Source: Flammula alnicola (Eukaryota; Basidiomycota; Agaricomycetes; Agaricales; Strophariaceae). From it: a stretch of 64,000 bases of DNA. Location: assembly GCA_015499995.1 (NCBI GenBank), contig JADNRV010000066.1, positions 186,001 to 250,000 on the forward strand, read 5' to 3'. A program made the position numbers and the translations under genes. Below the pieces are notes generated by a model. It saw only the letters and a list, made by a program, of their open reading frames with translations. It made no database searches and was not told where the DNA came from. Positions 33,901 through 45,916 of the stretch are shown here, piece after piece (position 1 is the first letter of the stretch; each line of letters begins with the position of its first letter).

Positions 33901-34236
33901 GCAAACTTACCACTATATCGATAAGCTTGGTGATATGTCGATGTGAAAGTGACTTTAGAATCTGGATTTCACTCTGCAGATTCTCAAATAGCTTTGTGCT
34001 GAGATTGTCGCGTTTAACAGCCTTGATGGCCACTTGGTGCCGTGTTTCCTGGAATACTGTAAGTTTCTTTTACTTGTAAGCCATAATGTTCATCGCACCT
34101 CATGATAACCCTTGTACACCGTAGCGAAACTCCCCTTCCCAATATCCGATACTATGACATATGGTCGTGCATCGTCGTCCTCCGTGTTCTTGCTCGTTGT
34201 CGGTGTCCTTTTGAATGCTGGAACTGCATGGGACAT
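30957..34236 (-). CDS. ATG1: Autophagy-initiating serine/threonine kinase Atg1 (ULK)
   Basis: Twelve exons: 34236..34099, 34048..33911, 33862..33670, 33620..33562, 33509..33370, 33317..32757, 32705..32509, 32455..31970, 31889..31653, 31580..31447, 31375..31213, 31138..30957; 875 codons plus stop. The kinase domain is N-terminal: glycine loop [21 protein letters not shown] (catalytic Lys), catalytic loop HRDIKPQN, ADFGFA, and activation loop [28 protein letters not shown], a basic disordered middle and a C-terminal early-autophagy-targeting domain ([19 protein letters not shown] ... [16 protein letters not shown]) are Atg1 hallmarks. It starts autophagosome formation with Atg13/Atg17. The last donor is GTACGT at 31212; using the nearby GTGTAC gives a wrong C-terminus. 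Confidence 0.95.
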
Positions 34237-34694
34237 TGGATACCCAGCTCGTCGCCGTCAGAGCTTTCAGGTGGGCGCAATTCGTGGTATTCGAGCGCTG
34301 AAGCTGAGGGCACAGTTGGATTAAACAAGGTTAAGAGTAGAAAGCAGGCTGGAAATGGTTATCAGCTGATGACAAATCAATTATTTATAAGCCGGCATGA
34401 CAGCCCAGCCACTACTTAATCTTGTTCTAGCCTCTAACCCGACACTAACCCAACACTGACCTCCACCGTTAATTATTTGAAAGTCGAATTATCTCGTGAT
34501 TCTGGCGCTAACGAGGTTGAAATCATAGGTAAGTTTTTCTATTATGACTGTCTAATGGCTGTCCGAACAACGGAAATTTTAAGAAAATTGCTCAACGTTC
34601 ACTTAGTCACCGCCAATTTTTATTCTGTGGACGAGAGGGGCTCAAGGGGCCACCAGTACTCACTGATAAAAAAACTGACCCAAGGAATAGATTA
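34237..34694. promoter_or_regulatory. Divergent promoter region, ATG1 / kelch gene
   Basis: The two start codons are 458 bp apart on opposite strands. No ORF of note lies between, so a shared promoter is inferred. Confidence 0.5.
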
Positions 34695-36211
34695 ATGTCA
34701 AGATCTTCTTTGCGACGAGCTTCTCGCGCTCGAGAAACAAACTTAATTTCGCAGAAGACCTCTTCAATATCCAGATCCGTTGCAAAGACCACTACCAAGA
34801 CGGTTACAAGCAGGGACTGGATTGCTAAGAATTTCAGAGGAAAGCAATTGCCCGCCCTCAATAGCGCCGGTCGTACTGTCTCGGATCCAGAAGCAGGGGA
34901 GATCTATATCTATGGTGGTATCCGGCCAGGAGACGGTAATGAAAAGCCGACAGCGGATTTTTATGCTTGCGATATCAGTACCATGGAGCCTCGAGATCTG
35001 ACGGTACGCCCTATTCTTTTGTGCTAGTCAAATCTCTATATATGCACATTAACGGTGATTTCCGTCAGAAATCATTCCGCTTCCGAAAACCCTATGCCCC
35101 TTTCTCTCGCGCTGAAAAAGAGACTCTCATGCGGAAATTGCCTATTCTTTTTGGTGCTGCACTGGCGCCTCTCCATCTCAATGGTCGTAAACTGTTACTG
35201 CTTTTCGGTGGCGAAAGATATTCAGATATCGTTGATCCACTAGCCAAGGACGACGCAAATTACCGGTGTCATGCATGTTCGGACCTCATTGCTGTAGACG
35301 TGGTTAAGAAAGAATGGTGGGTCGTTAAAGTGGAAGGAGGCCAGATAGCACCCCGAATAAACCCAGTCATGGTCGTCGTCGAAAACAAAATCTTCATATT
35401 TGGAGGCTACAAGGAAAATGGACCGAACGACACCCCCGATTATCTGGATTCATACAGCATCGCGAAATACGACCATGAGGCGGAGACTTGGAAATGGATA
35501 GCTTCTGATCGTCCTTACCCAGATCATGTTTCCGGCACAATATTTGGAGCTGGTGTTCCTGTTTACGACGGGATGCAAATCCTTTTAACTCCTGGGCGAC
35601 GAAAACCCACTGACGTTGGTTTTTTTATTCTCCCTGGATAAGCAAGAGCTGATAACAGGTTCCAGAGATATGATTTTATTGCAAACAGGATGTGGTACTT
35701 TCACACGACTCACCGCACCTTTGGAATCGCTGCATCGATCGCTTCCGGATCTCCTCTACCCAAGAATGCTTTCTTTTATTATCTCCGCCATTTCGAGCCA
35801 CCTCCAAACGAAGAAAGCTCTCAGTCGGAAGCTGGCGGCTCTACTAGAGTCCGAGTCCATCCATACAACTCTGTCGGCCGCCGCGGAAGCACAGCGAAAA
35901 GTTCCTCTGCGTCCTCTGGAGAATCCGTGATCATTTGTGCTTGGGTCCCCCGTGGACCAGAGTATCTTGTTCCCGAAATCTGGCGATTCTTTCTCTTTCC
36001 TGATACGAGAGTCGTTTGCTTCAACATCTCCGATGATGTCTGGAAGCTGGATGTTGACTTCCAGCGCTTTGCTGTGGTTGGTCATCGAATGTTTTTGATT
36101 GGCTACAAAGGGACAGACGGCGAGTCCAACGACTATGAAGGATCAGATACACCACCTGGTGCGGTTTGTGATACCTATGTTGAAATACCTATCCCACTTG
36201 TCGACCCTTGA
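34695..36211 (+). CDS. Kelch-repeat protein
   Basis: Exons 34695-35003, 35069-35614 and 35666-36211; 466 codons plus stop. Kelch blades show as IYIYGGIRPGD, LLLLFGGERYSD with a following W, and KIFIFGGYKENG ... YDHEAETWKWI. A basic Ser/Arg-rich N-terminus (SRSSLRRASRARE) precedes the propeller. Only three to four blades are clear, the later ones being divergent. Kelch propellers are protein-interaction platforms; the partner is unknown. The second donor (GTTGGT at 35615) is the only one that keeps the frame. Confidence 0.75.
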
Positions 36212-36447
36212 GCTTTTCGCGAGAGAGACAAGTCCTATGAATTCTACTACCATCCTATTTGAGATCACATCTGCATTTTGTAGCCAACCGATCTCGAATG
36301 AAAGTCATCTGACGTTGGCAGATGAAGGGTTTTGGAACTCTCTATTACGGGAAAGGAAGCATGCAGGTCACTGAGTGCGATTTCACTTGCGTTTTTCTAC
36401 ATTCATTGCACAGAATACTTTCTTAGATGTTCTACTATATATTACGA

Positions 36448-39367
36448 CTAATAGGGTTCGTCAGGCGTAGTAGTAACTCTTGCAAGCGCCCCATCACGAC
36501 GCTCTCCTTGAGAGGAACATATGACACAAACGTCGCAGCCTGGCTTGTGCGAATGCTTTTGAAAAGGTATGTTACATGCCTGGGGAGAAAGTCTCACGTT
36601 ATAAACCAATTATTAACATATCTGGTCAAGGAACGTACTTTGATGTATTGCAAGCTAGTGGCAGCCAGCTGGAATCTTTCCTTGTACCACGAATCTGAGC
36701 TATCCAAATGGAGTGCTCGGTCTCGCAACAACAGTGCCAACTTGGTGACATTTGAAGCAGGATGCAAAAGCATGGGAAGGAACTCCAATACCACCCCAAT
36801 TTGTCTATGATAGTCCACTGGCTTTCGATCTGAAGGACGTCTGCAGTGAAACATGTCAGGCGTATGTCGGATCGTGTATACATGGAAAGCAACTGCTAAC
36901 CTTTCATAAAGAAACCCGACAAGACGGCCAGCAAGTTTTGCACACTTGTGTCCATCCACGAAATGATCTCCGGCACGGGATGAATCAGTCAGAAATTCAC
37001 AGATCAATGACAAAAAACCCTGATCTCGAAAGAAACCCTCGAATTGTGGTGGGTTTCGGAAATCGAGGTGGGAGGTCAATATGCTAAGGATTTCCGAAGA
37101 GCACCCATAAAATAGTCTGCTGAAGGTCAAAGAGGCAGCAATATAGGATTGAATTTCCTCCGGATATTGCATCAGTTGCCTCCGAATCCAGTTATCGACG
37201 TGGGTTAACTGAGATCGAAACAAATCTTTATCTGGATCCAAATCGTGCTATGAAAAGATAATTAGCCCGTAAGATATCACGAAAGAATTGCACATAAAAT
37301 CGGACCTCTTCTTGTAGCCAGTCAAGAAATTGACGAAGTCTGATGAATTCAGTATATTTTTCACGTGTTATCTCTGTGAGGTGTGCATCTAAATCGAAGG
37401 CACAGAGAGCGTCCACGAGTTCTTGAGTGAGGTGAGCATTGGAGCAGTGCCACATATATCGGAACAATATAGAATCCTTTTCCTGTGCGGTGAAATCTGT
37501 ATGCGTCGAATAGTCAGGATCAGATGAAGCGTGCCGCTTGAACTAGTGGTCGACGCACTTTGAAAGTGCCGCAGCACACGTCGTTGCTTCACAAAATCAA
37601 TCCAGCATCGTGCCAGTCTTGCATGGGCCTTCCCCAAGTCAATGAAGAATCTTCCAGACCGCGAGTGATCAAGAAGAAAGTCTCCAAACGACGCGTGGTG
37701 GAATCGCCAGTCGTCTCCGTCGTGACGTGGCATGTGAATGACGGCATACAGGTCACTCAGTATGAGCTGCACGTCCCCCTCCTTGTAGGCGAACAGATCC
37801 TCTGCGAGCCGCAATGTGACTTGATAAGGAGAATAAAATCCCACCGTCCCGCTCGAGTTATAAATCAGCATGAGGCCTAGAAGTTCGAGAACCTTCTCAA
37901 TGTCATGGACTGAGGAGAGAATGTAGCCGTATAGAGCATCCAGTAAGGAGAAGGGAGAATCATTGGCCGACGGAGATGTCTGCAATACTCCGAGAACAAT
38001 GTCGAGTCTCTCAGTGGGTCGATGACGAGGGGATTCTATGTACTTCATAACCGTGGATGCATAAATGAACTGCCCGTCAGCTTTGGAAACAAGGCGTTTC
38101 ATATCGCGTTCGCCCGGCCATGTCGAAGGAAGGTAACGCGTCAAAGGATGCGTCTTTTTAATGTCGTCGAATTTGGATTGTAGAAAGGTTTTGATATCTT
38201 CATCCGCCTTGTACAAGACGTCCAGAGGCAAACCTCTTGTCATCGAGGAGAGATTCCCGGTATTAAAAGCATCGCGAATCGGTTGCTCCGATCTGCTGGC
38301 GACCAGAAAGCGAAAACAAGGCCCCAATTGATGAACAGACTCCACGAGAACTTTGAGAATTTGCTGCTGAGAATCGGCTAGGCCGCACTCATCCAAACCG
38401 TCGAGGATGACTATTTGTGGGCGTATTTTGCACGCTTGAGGGTTTCCCGCATCGGCCACCACCAGATCATTGAGAGGTGTAACAACGAGTGTCTGCATTT
38501 GGGTAGATAGGGCTCGGGAGAAAATTAGAGGATCTCGTTCGATAGCGGCAACAACGCTGTCCTTAATCGCTGGAATTGATAGCGAAAGTTGATAGGCAAG
38601 CGTCGGTATGAGATGGGTTTTGTCATTACGACGAGGGGCCGTGCGAGAAAAGAAGAAGGTTGCGGCAAGAACCCCAGCCCTTTCGCACATCTCTGCGATG
38701 GTCTGTGCAATAGCGGACTTGCCGGCTCCTGCAGGCCCGTAAAGCCATATAAATGTCGACCAAATCACAGGAGTCAGGACCCAATCCATGATGTTCTTCA
38801 GGACGGCCTGGCGTGTATTCGGGTGGCATTTTGGTGGCTCGTGTCGCTCGTCAGAGTTATGGAAGGCACCAGGTGCGATGTTTTGCATGAGTAAATCCCA
38901 TCCTGTTATGATTCCTTTGAGATCAGGCATGTTATTAAAAGGCAGAAATTGTATCACATACCGCTCGGGCGCCAATCCATGGTATGGGAATGAAGGTGCA
39001 CATCTCCATGTTCTGTAGACGTAAATGTGCCTCCTGTGATCAGAATGTTTCGCTCAGAAAAGGTTTGGCGAGAGTCGCGAGACTTCTTTATGTTGAGAGG
39101 TAGCGGCGCGGAAAGATGAGGAAGAGATGTAGGGTCCAGATCAGAATGAGGATGAACTAGTGGAGGTATTGCGTTGTAAACGGAGGGTTCATCAGAACTG
39201 GCGGGATGCGAAGCAACATTGGGAACATGTTTGTCCGTGGGAATATAAGGAGCTGGAGGAATTTGAGGTAACGGGCGCCCTGGCCTTGAAGTAGAAGAAA
39301 CGGATCCCGATGGACTGGATGTGTTCTTGGAAGTTGTGCCGTTCCATATGGCGTGCAAATTGTGCAT
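36448..39367 (-). CDS. NACHT-domain STAND NTPase
   Basis: Exons 39367..38962, 38914..37559, 37496..37306, 37247..36639 and probably 36579..36448; 897 codons plus stop. The N-terminal ~130 residues are Pro/Ser-rich and disordered. A conserved block, GWDLLMQNIAPGAFHNSDER, leads into the NACHT domain: Walker A LYGPAGAGKSA, Walker B IVILDGLDECG, then FLVASRSEQPI (sensor-like). The C-terminal part is helical and shows no WD40, ankyrin or TPR repeats. Agaricomycete NACHT proteins are candidates for self/non-self recognition and cell death, by analogy with HET-E; no effector domain is visible here. The last exon is uncertain: without it the protein ends at 36594. Confidence 0.85.
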
Positions 39368-39679
39368 GTTCGCTATACGGATAATGAGCTTCCAGACAAT
39401 AAAAGACGGAACAAGGCGAGACAACCTGAGAGTTAAAACCTGAAGGCCTGACAAGCAATATGGCCAGAAGATTTGGTCGCAGTGATTGGAGCTGGGGGAT
39501 CATTCGACAGCTTGAACATGAGAAAGCTTGAGGTAATAGGTATGTGGTTGTGATCGTCACGTTATTCACGTACAGCCTCCACTCAGTTTCACACCATCAC
39601 AGCCCCGTCAGATTGGACGTCAGGTTACAGATAGTAATCTGCAAAGAGTCAGATGTTACTTTGTGCGCTTCAAGGACAA
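39368..39679. other. Region between NACHT gene and dehydrogenase gene
   Basis: Promoter side of the NACHT gene and 3' side of the dehydrogenase gene; nothing else seen. Confidence 0.5.
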
Positions 39680-41395
39680 TCACGGATGGACTAGAATTTT
39701 AACTAAAGGTCGAGTTTCAGAGAAAAGCGCAAAAGGTGTTTGTCTGTGCATCTTACCTTGTTTATCCTTCTGATGTAATAAGGCCATGATCCCTTGTTCC
39801 ACTACATCTTCGATAGCAATCTTCCTTGTGATTAAGTCTTCGATTCCAGGGATTTTCCCTGCAGCCACAGCCTCCAGCACTTCAGGGTGTATTCCGCTAT
39901 ATGCAATTGTCCCTACGGTATTCCGAGTCAAGAAAAATGAGGCAGCGACCTCGGCGACATAGAATTCTTGAGACTGACCAGTGACAGTTATCTCTCTCAT
40001 GAGAATGAGGTTCATGTTTACTCGCGGGATCGCTTCCCAGATGGAGACGTTGACAAATGTGCCTCGCGGACGTATGCTCAGCAACGCGGCGTCGAGACTT
40101 GCCTGAATTCCTGCTGCATCAAAAGCGACATCCACGCCGAGGCCGTTAGTGGCTTTCAAGACTGCAGTTGGGACAGAATCGGGGGAAGGAGAGCCAGAGT
40201 CCGAAGGACTAAGTGGGTCGATGACATTCGTGGCACCGTGTTTCAATGCGAGTTCACGTCGAAGCAGTGCGGGTTCAGAAACGAGTATGGTGCTCGAAGG
40301 GTCAATTGTCCTAAATGATTGCAATATGATTAGAGCCGTGCAACTGTTTGAATAATATGAACGCACCTCAGGACCTTGAGAAGGAATAAACCAATCTAAT
40401 GCAAGAGTGAGTAGACAATGACGCGAGGTAATACATTTGTGGTTACCGGACCACCGCCAACAATAAGTGCAGTCTGGCCTAGCTTGAAGCCAGATCGCTT
40501 CACGGCATACCAGGCAACAGCCAGAGGCTCGATAGTTGCCCCAACCTCGACTATAAATAGCGTAAGCGAAGACTATCCGGTATCAGAAGAAAACATGTAC
40601 GCGATATTCCAGGAGGTAAGGCGTGGAGATAGTGCGTGTCTACAGCAATGTACTCAGCGAGTCCTCCGCCCCATCCTCCGATTCCCTGGAACAAAAGGAA
40701 TGAGGAGGGCTTCAAGTTTCATAAACTAAGAAAGAATACAGACAATAAAGTTAGCAGAACGACAAAGGTTCCTTGTTCCAGACGCGCAGAACATGCAGGA
40801 GTCTGTCTTGAGACAAGATATGACCGGTTCTCTATCACATCGTCTCAGCGTACTCCAGGAGATGAGGAGAAGTAGGAAGTTTACACAACAACATTCTGGC
40901 CAACTTTCCATTTGCCTTCGTCCACGCCACTGCCCAAGCCCACGATAGTTCCGGAAAATCTAACATGTAAAGTCTCATTTAAATGTGAAAGTCCGAATAT
41001 AAGGTAACGCACTCGTGGCCCAGAGTGATGGGAAGAGTTTCTCCAGTCAACTCGTTAGGTTCTGTAGCGGTTGGGAACTTTGGTACTGTAGCCAGGTAAG
41101 CGTGAAGATCACTTCCACAGACTGCTCAAAAGCAATGGGTAAGAAGAGTAGACAGTAATGCCAGCTTTTAGCGTACTTCCGTTCCTGAAAAAATATATGA
41201 GATCGAGAGATGGGTTAATCTATAATAGAGGACATACCATGCAATCTGTGGGGAGATTGAGTTTGCAGCTGATGAAAGCGATGACCGAGCATTCTAAGCC
41301 CTTACCTTGATCTTCACTTGACCGTCTTTCGCGTCCGGCTCAGGAATCTGCTCTACTCTGATGTCTCCCGGGCCATAATATCTTGCTGCTTTCAT
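39680..41395 (-). CDS. Zinc-dependent (R,R)-butanediol dehydrogenase-like MDR enzyme
   Basis: Starts MKAARYYGPGDIRVEQIPEP and ends KDKQVKILVHP, as in fungal butanediol/sorbitol dehydrogenases. The catalytic zinc site shows as WNGICGSDLH and TLGHEFSG. The structural zinc cysteines are in SCLKTDSCMFCASGTRNLC. The NAD-binding turn is IVGGGPIG. The gene is heavily spliced: exon 1 is 41395..41306, followed by two successive 8-nt exons (41245..41238 and 41184..41177), then exon 4 at 41121..41013 and further exons. An in-frame-open intron is removed to give EITVTGTIAYSGIHPE. Probable reaction: NAD(H)-dependent interconversion of acetoin or diacetyl and 2,3-butanediol; polyol activity is possible. 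Confidence 0.85.
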
Positions 41396-42523
41396 GATGG
41401 TCTGTCTGATCCAAGATGATTTGCGCCGGCGAGAGCGTGTCGAATATGATCTAGAAATGGGGCGCAGATCGAAGCAGCGTTATTTAAAGGATTGGAATCA
41501 TGAGCTAAATAGGGTCGTGGTTCGCACTTCATAGCTTAGAATCCCCCGTGACACATCCAACGAAATGGATACGATACCGGAATGCCCTTCAAAATTGGGA
41601 TCCCATGACCACGTCCCGCTGCAAGTGGACAAGGCCTGTGAGAGCTGAGTCAGAGATGGCAACTCGGTGACAAAAATACCGTTTAGCCGGTATAGTGTGA
41701 ACGAATTAAATTCTGTATTCTGTGTTGGCAGAGTATCTGAATAAGCTATAGAAAGAGATGTGAGCAAATGCAAGAATCTATCACGAGCGGTCTCAACTCA
41801 CATAAACATTGCTCAACCTCAGCTCATAGAACTCTAGATGTAGCTAGTCGAAGGATTGCTTTTGAGCACTATCCAACAAACGCAGGGATAGAGGAAGATG
41901 TGTCTGCACATCCTTACAACAACGGAGTCAAGGTGAAAGCAAAGGCCCAAGCTTCAACGACGCGACTTGGCACGCAAGCGTGACCAAACAAATATCATGC
42001 CCAAAAAGGTAAACGTGAAAAGGAGTTGTTTTCATGCGAAACTCACTGAGTTCGAAGCAGAGACAGAAAAATTCACTTCTTCCAAGGAACAGGGAAATTG
42101 AGAAATTTTTCTAATCTTGTAACATTTACAAAGAATTTTAGTCCCTAGACGTCATTCAATCAGATTGGACTCCATTCTGCCACTAGTACTACATCTTCTG
42201 AACCGGAAGTTGTCCAGGATTCGGTATATTAATATCAGGGACCCTAGGTAAGCAACTGACAGATATCTGGCAGTGGTATCCTCTACATTAACCTTCAAAG
42301 GGTAAAGAGATATAAGCAGACAATTTGGAGTATTGATTGCCCCAGTGTGTACCTTGTGTGTACCAGCTGGCAGCTGAAAGTTGGATATTGCATTGGCGTC
42401 AAATTCCAACCAGCCAAAAAGCTCCATTGGATTTTTTTAGGAAATGAACATTGGATGTAAGGCTCAAAATGTCGGCTTCGCTATTCCAAAATCCACGGAA
42501 TAAATAAATGCAAAAGTTATTTC
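41396..42523. other. Region with possible gene remnant
   Basis: Two minus-strand ORFs, 42427..42152 (91 codons, FGWLEFDANAISNFQLPAG) and 41773..41498 (91 codons, LYRLNGIFVTELPSLTQLSQ), have a plausible protein composition. No GT-AG chain joins them cleanly and I recognise no family. Either an uncharacterised small gene or a decayed one. Confidence 0.35.
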
Positions 42524-42630
42524 GCTGGGAGCAGGATTTGAACCTACGCGGTGAAACACCAAGTGATAATTTGAGAGAATTTTCAAGGCCTCATTCAAAT
42601 CACTCGCCTTAACGACTCGGCCATCCCAGC
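42524..42630 (-). tRNA. tRNA-Ser(UGA) with 26-nt intron
   Basis: On the minus strand the acceptor arms GCTGGGA and TCCCAGC pair. D-arm GGCCGAGTCGTTAAGGC, anticodon stem AGTGA/TCACT, loop TTTGAAA with anticodon TGA, a long class II variable arm (GGTG-TTT-CACC), and T-arm GTAGG-TTCAAAT-CCTGC are all present. A 26-nt intron sits at the canonical 37/38 site (42593..42568). The mature length is 81 nt before CCA. Confidence 0.92.
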
Positions 42631-42935
42631 ATACCCGACAAATATTTTTCTGCTTTAACGCTTCGCTGCGCCGTTTGTCAAGGTAGCTCTGCTATTTTCC
42701 TTTCCAGTTCCCAGATTCAACACCAGGTTTATTGGATGTGTCGAGCGTCTATTAGGTCACTCTAATCAATCAGCTACCACATATTCTGCATCTTAATGTT
42801 ACAAATGTTGGGTACAAAACTAGTACAAAAAATTGACGAGACCCCTGGTCTCGCTAGCAATGGTAATGAATGGATGAAGATGAACAAGAGGAAAGAATCA
42901 AGAAAAGTGTTCGAGATCTGAAAAAGGCTGTCCTT
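42631..42935. other. Spacer between tRNA-Ser and hexokinase
   Basis: 3' flank of the hexokinase gene and 5' flank of the tRNA; no ORF or repeat seen. Confidence 0.5.
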
Positions 42936-45025
42936 CATAGGTTGACGTACACGCCCGCATCTCTCCTCCTCTTCGTCATGGCTATGAGAATCGTAGAATG
43001 TACATATCAGTATGGGTTCAACGAAGAACTGATAATTTAGACGAACCTGCAATGATGGCACTTCCCACACCACTTCCGTCTTCAGCGTGGTAAGTGACAA
43101 TATTTCTGTTAAAATGTGAGCCCTAATGAACTAAAAGCAGGCGAAGACCGGGACTGACCGCCCTCTCTCGCCAAAGATATCCACCAAGCCTTCGTGAATC
43201 CTTTCCGCAAAACCAGGATATTTCTATGCCGAAAACAGTCGATCTGAGTGACCTTGACTTTGCGTAGAGAGAAAGAGATAAACATACGTTGTACAAGGAC
43301 CCATCGGCACCAACCGAGCACCCCTCGTCTAGGTACCCCTTCTTGCTCACGATGGCCGCAATACCGCATGCACTTAATCTTGCCGCACGTCTGCCAATCA
43401 ACTTCGCGAGCGCCCGGAAAAATTGCCGTTCGGCTAGTGTTGTCTCAACGGCAAAGAAGTGAGAAAAGATCCCAATAATCATGAGGAGCTCGTCTGTTGG
43501 ATCGCTAGACATAAAGCTCAGAAAGGCAGGAACGGAATGAAATTATAGGTTACGTACCTCTCCATCAGGGACAGAAAAGCTGTCTCGAAGACGTAGGGAC
43601 TTTCTAGCTTGTAAGTATTCTGCCCAAGGAATAGAACACCCTCGTCGATGAGCTCGCAAATTACCAGCCGTAGGATCTCGCCGAGGTAACGTCCTGAAAT
43701 CAATTTCTGGGAACTCTATTTCAATAGGGGATAGTAACCAATAAAGAATATAAACCAACCTCAAACGCCTGTTCACCGGGTTTATTCGATGTCTCGTCTA
43801 CAATGATGTCATACTTCGTGCGCGGAAGGTGTTCGTGCTCAAACGAATCAAACGCTCCCTATACGAAGAGGATAAATGAAAAGTCAAAGAAAACTCGCGA
43901 AACAGCGCACCCATTCGCAGTTGATCGCCATCTGCGCTTTCGGGTCGATATTCAGGTAGTTTATCTTTGGAATATCCTTGATATCTTCCATATACGCCGC
44001 ATTGCATCCAGTTCCAAAAATACAGGCGATTCTCGTCGTTGGATTGACATAATGAGACGCGATGAGGGTTCCCGTCGTATCATTGATGAGTGCCGTAAGT
44101 TCCACGGGAAGTTGCTAAGCCAAATATAAGACGGATATTTCGGGAGTGTAGAAGAAAATCACGTACGTATTTCTCTAGCGATTTACGGAACATAATTGCT
44201 ACATCTTTACCTTCAGTATTTGCTGCTCCGAAGCCTTTTGTCCAGCGAATAAGGACGCCTTGGTCGATTCGTTCTTGACTTTAAACGAATCAACTGCGGT
44301 GTCTAGAATGGGGAAGCGGAATGCTCACGAGCAAGGGTACGAGAACTTTCATGTCACAAGAATGAGTCCCGCGTCTGAAACAAATTGAAACCACTCACAG
44401 TGAATCCCAGTGGAAGCTTTTCGCCATCCTTCAGTTGTGTATTTCGCTCCACCGATAAGCTCGTGTCAATGAAGGTTTTGAGACACTCCGCACAAAAGTC
44501 GAATAATTTCTGTCCATCATCTTGCTTCTGATCTTCGGTAAGACGGTATTTCGATTGTGTGATCTCGAATTTCCCCTCTCCTTGTATTGTGACGAGGCAA
44601 ACACGAAGGTTCGTTCCACCTGCAAATAATCGGAAGCCATAGGCACTTCGGATACAAGAATTACACGTGAATTGAACTAACCGAGGTCAACGGCAATATA
44701 GTCCCCTTGTTCTTCACCGGTTGGCCATCCGAAGACAAAGGTGGGTATCATAGGCTATTATAGAATGTAGATAAACGATGTAAGTCGTTTAATCGCCAAG
44801 GAATGGAAGCATTTAGAGGTAGAAATTGTAGCGATACGCACCACGACTTGTCCTGACTGTTCCAACCCAATTTCGAGCGTGTCCTTGAAGGCCTCGACAA
44901 TCATGCGCATCCGCTGCGGCGTAAGAGTGAATCTGCCCGCCGATCAGTTATTCCCGGACGACTCGGAGCATGCTATTGCACAAGACAACTCACAGGCTCT
45001 CGAACCTCCGCAAATGATCGGCCAT
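42936..45025 (-). CDS. HXK: Hexokinase
   Basis: Starts MADHLRRFESLFTLTPQRM (exons 45025..44994, 44932..44842, 44754..44683 and others) and ends DAGVYVNL. All hexokinase landmarks are seen: phosphate-1 loop IAVDLGGTNLRVCLV, glucose-binding FSFPCSQ and WTKGF, catalytic Asp in ALINDTTGTLIASHY, phosphate-2 GTGCNAAYME, INCEWGAFD, and the adenosine motif GVGADGSLYN-type (CSVGADGSLYN) followed by EDGSGVGSAI. It phosphorylates glucose (probably also fructose) with ATP in the cytosol. I did not list every exon, but each junction I checked kept frame. Divergent from the uL14m gene. Confidence 0.93.
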
Positions 45026-45413
45026 AGTCCTACCAATCGTGAAATACAAACCAGGAAATGGACATCGATCTCACAGAGCCCTGACATAAATCAACGCGAC
45101 GCACTTCTTGGTTGCATGAGGTAGATCTTCCTCATCGTGAGTCCTGGTGTGGATCGCAAGCGTTTGACCTGTTGGTAGGGTGACACTCCCACTTCCGCGC
45201 CTTGAGAGAACCATTGTGGGGGATGCAAAGGGCCAACGTTGTCGTAAGTGTAGTGGTGGTGGTGGTTCGAGAAAGAAATGACGGTGGAGTATTCGAATTA
45301 CGGCTCACGATGAGCTCGGCACTCATACTCCATTAGGAACCGTGGGAACGGAATGGAAAATGTTGAGCTGGTCGTGGGCCGCTTTCTGCTCATCGTCTCC
45401 GTCATCGTCCGCC
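45026..45413. promoter_or_regulatory. Divergent promoter, hexokinase / mitochondrial uL14
   Basis: The two start codons are 388 bp apart on opposite strands. A minus ORF here (45326..45132) is upstream of and out of chain with the hexokinase start and is probably 5' leader or chance. Confidence 0.5.
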
Positions 45414-45916
45414 ATGATTGGCCTCAAAAGTACGCTCAATGTATGGAATTTCAATTTTATCTGGAGTCGAGATTAACGAAAGTCTGTTTCTAGTGCATAG
45501 ACAACTCAGGAGCTCTCATCGTCGAGTGCGTTAACATCCTGAAGAACAAAGTCACCAACGGGTGGGGCTCCGTCGGGGATGAGATCGTTGTCGTGGTACA
45601 GCGAGCACGCCCTATATCGGCAGCTGCCCAGGCATCCGTAAACGCTGTCAAAGTCCGTCGCGGAGACGTCCGACGCGCTGTCATTGTGCGCACGCGAAAG
45701 CCTGTGCGGAGACCAGACGGCACATACGTGCGGTTCGACGACAATGCCGCGGTGCTGCTGAACAACAAGAAGGAGATGCTTGGAACGCGTATTGGTGGTA
45801 TTGTTAGCGCCGATTTGCGGCTGAAGGGGTGGGGGAAGATCGTTAGTTTGGCTCCTAGGGTGAGTCCTCTCTTCTGACTCGTCTGCTCTTGCTGATTGTG
45901 ATGACAGGTCGTTTAA
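45414..45916 (+). CDS. Mitochondrial large-subunit ribosomal protein uL14m
   Basis: Exons 45414-45440, 45494-45859 and 45908-45916; 133 codons plus stop, the usual L14 length. [24 protein letters not shown] is the L14 opening (split here). [30 protein letters not shown] and [19 protein letters not shown] are L14 signatures. The mitochondrial form is inferred from the bacterial-like sequence (yeast Mrpl38). The last exon codes only VV-stop. Confidence 0.9.

Noticed and set aside
41498..42427. Possible two-exon gene on the minus strand
   Set aside because: Both ORFs look protein-like, but no splice chain joins them in frame and no family is recognised. Kept only as a region note.
45132..45326. 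Minus ORF as an extra first exon of hexokinase
   Set aside because: Hexokinase already has a fitting start at 45025, and no in-frame splice from this ORF was found.
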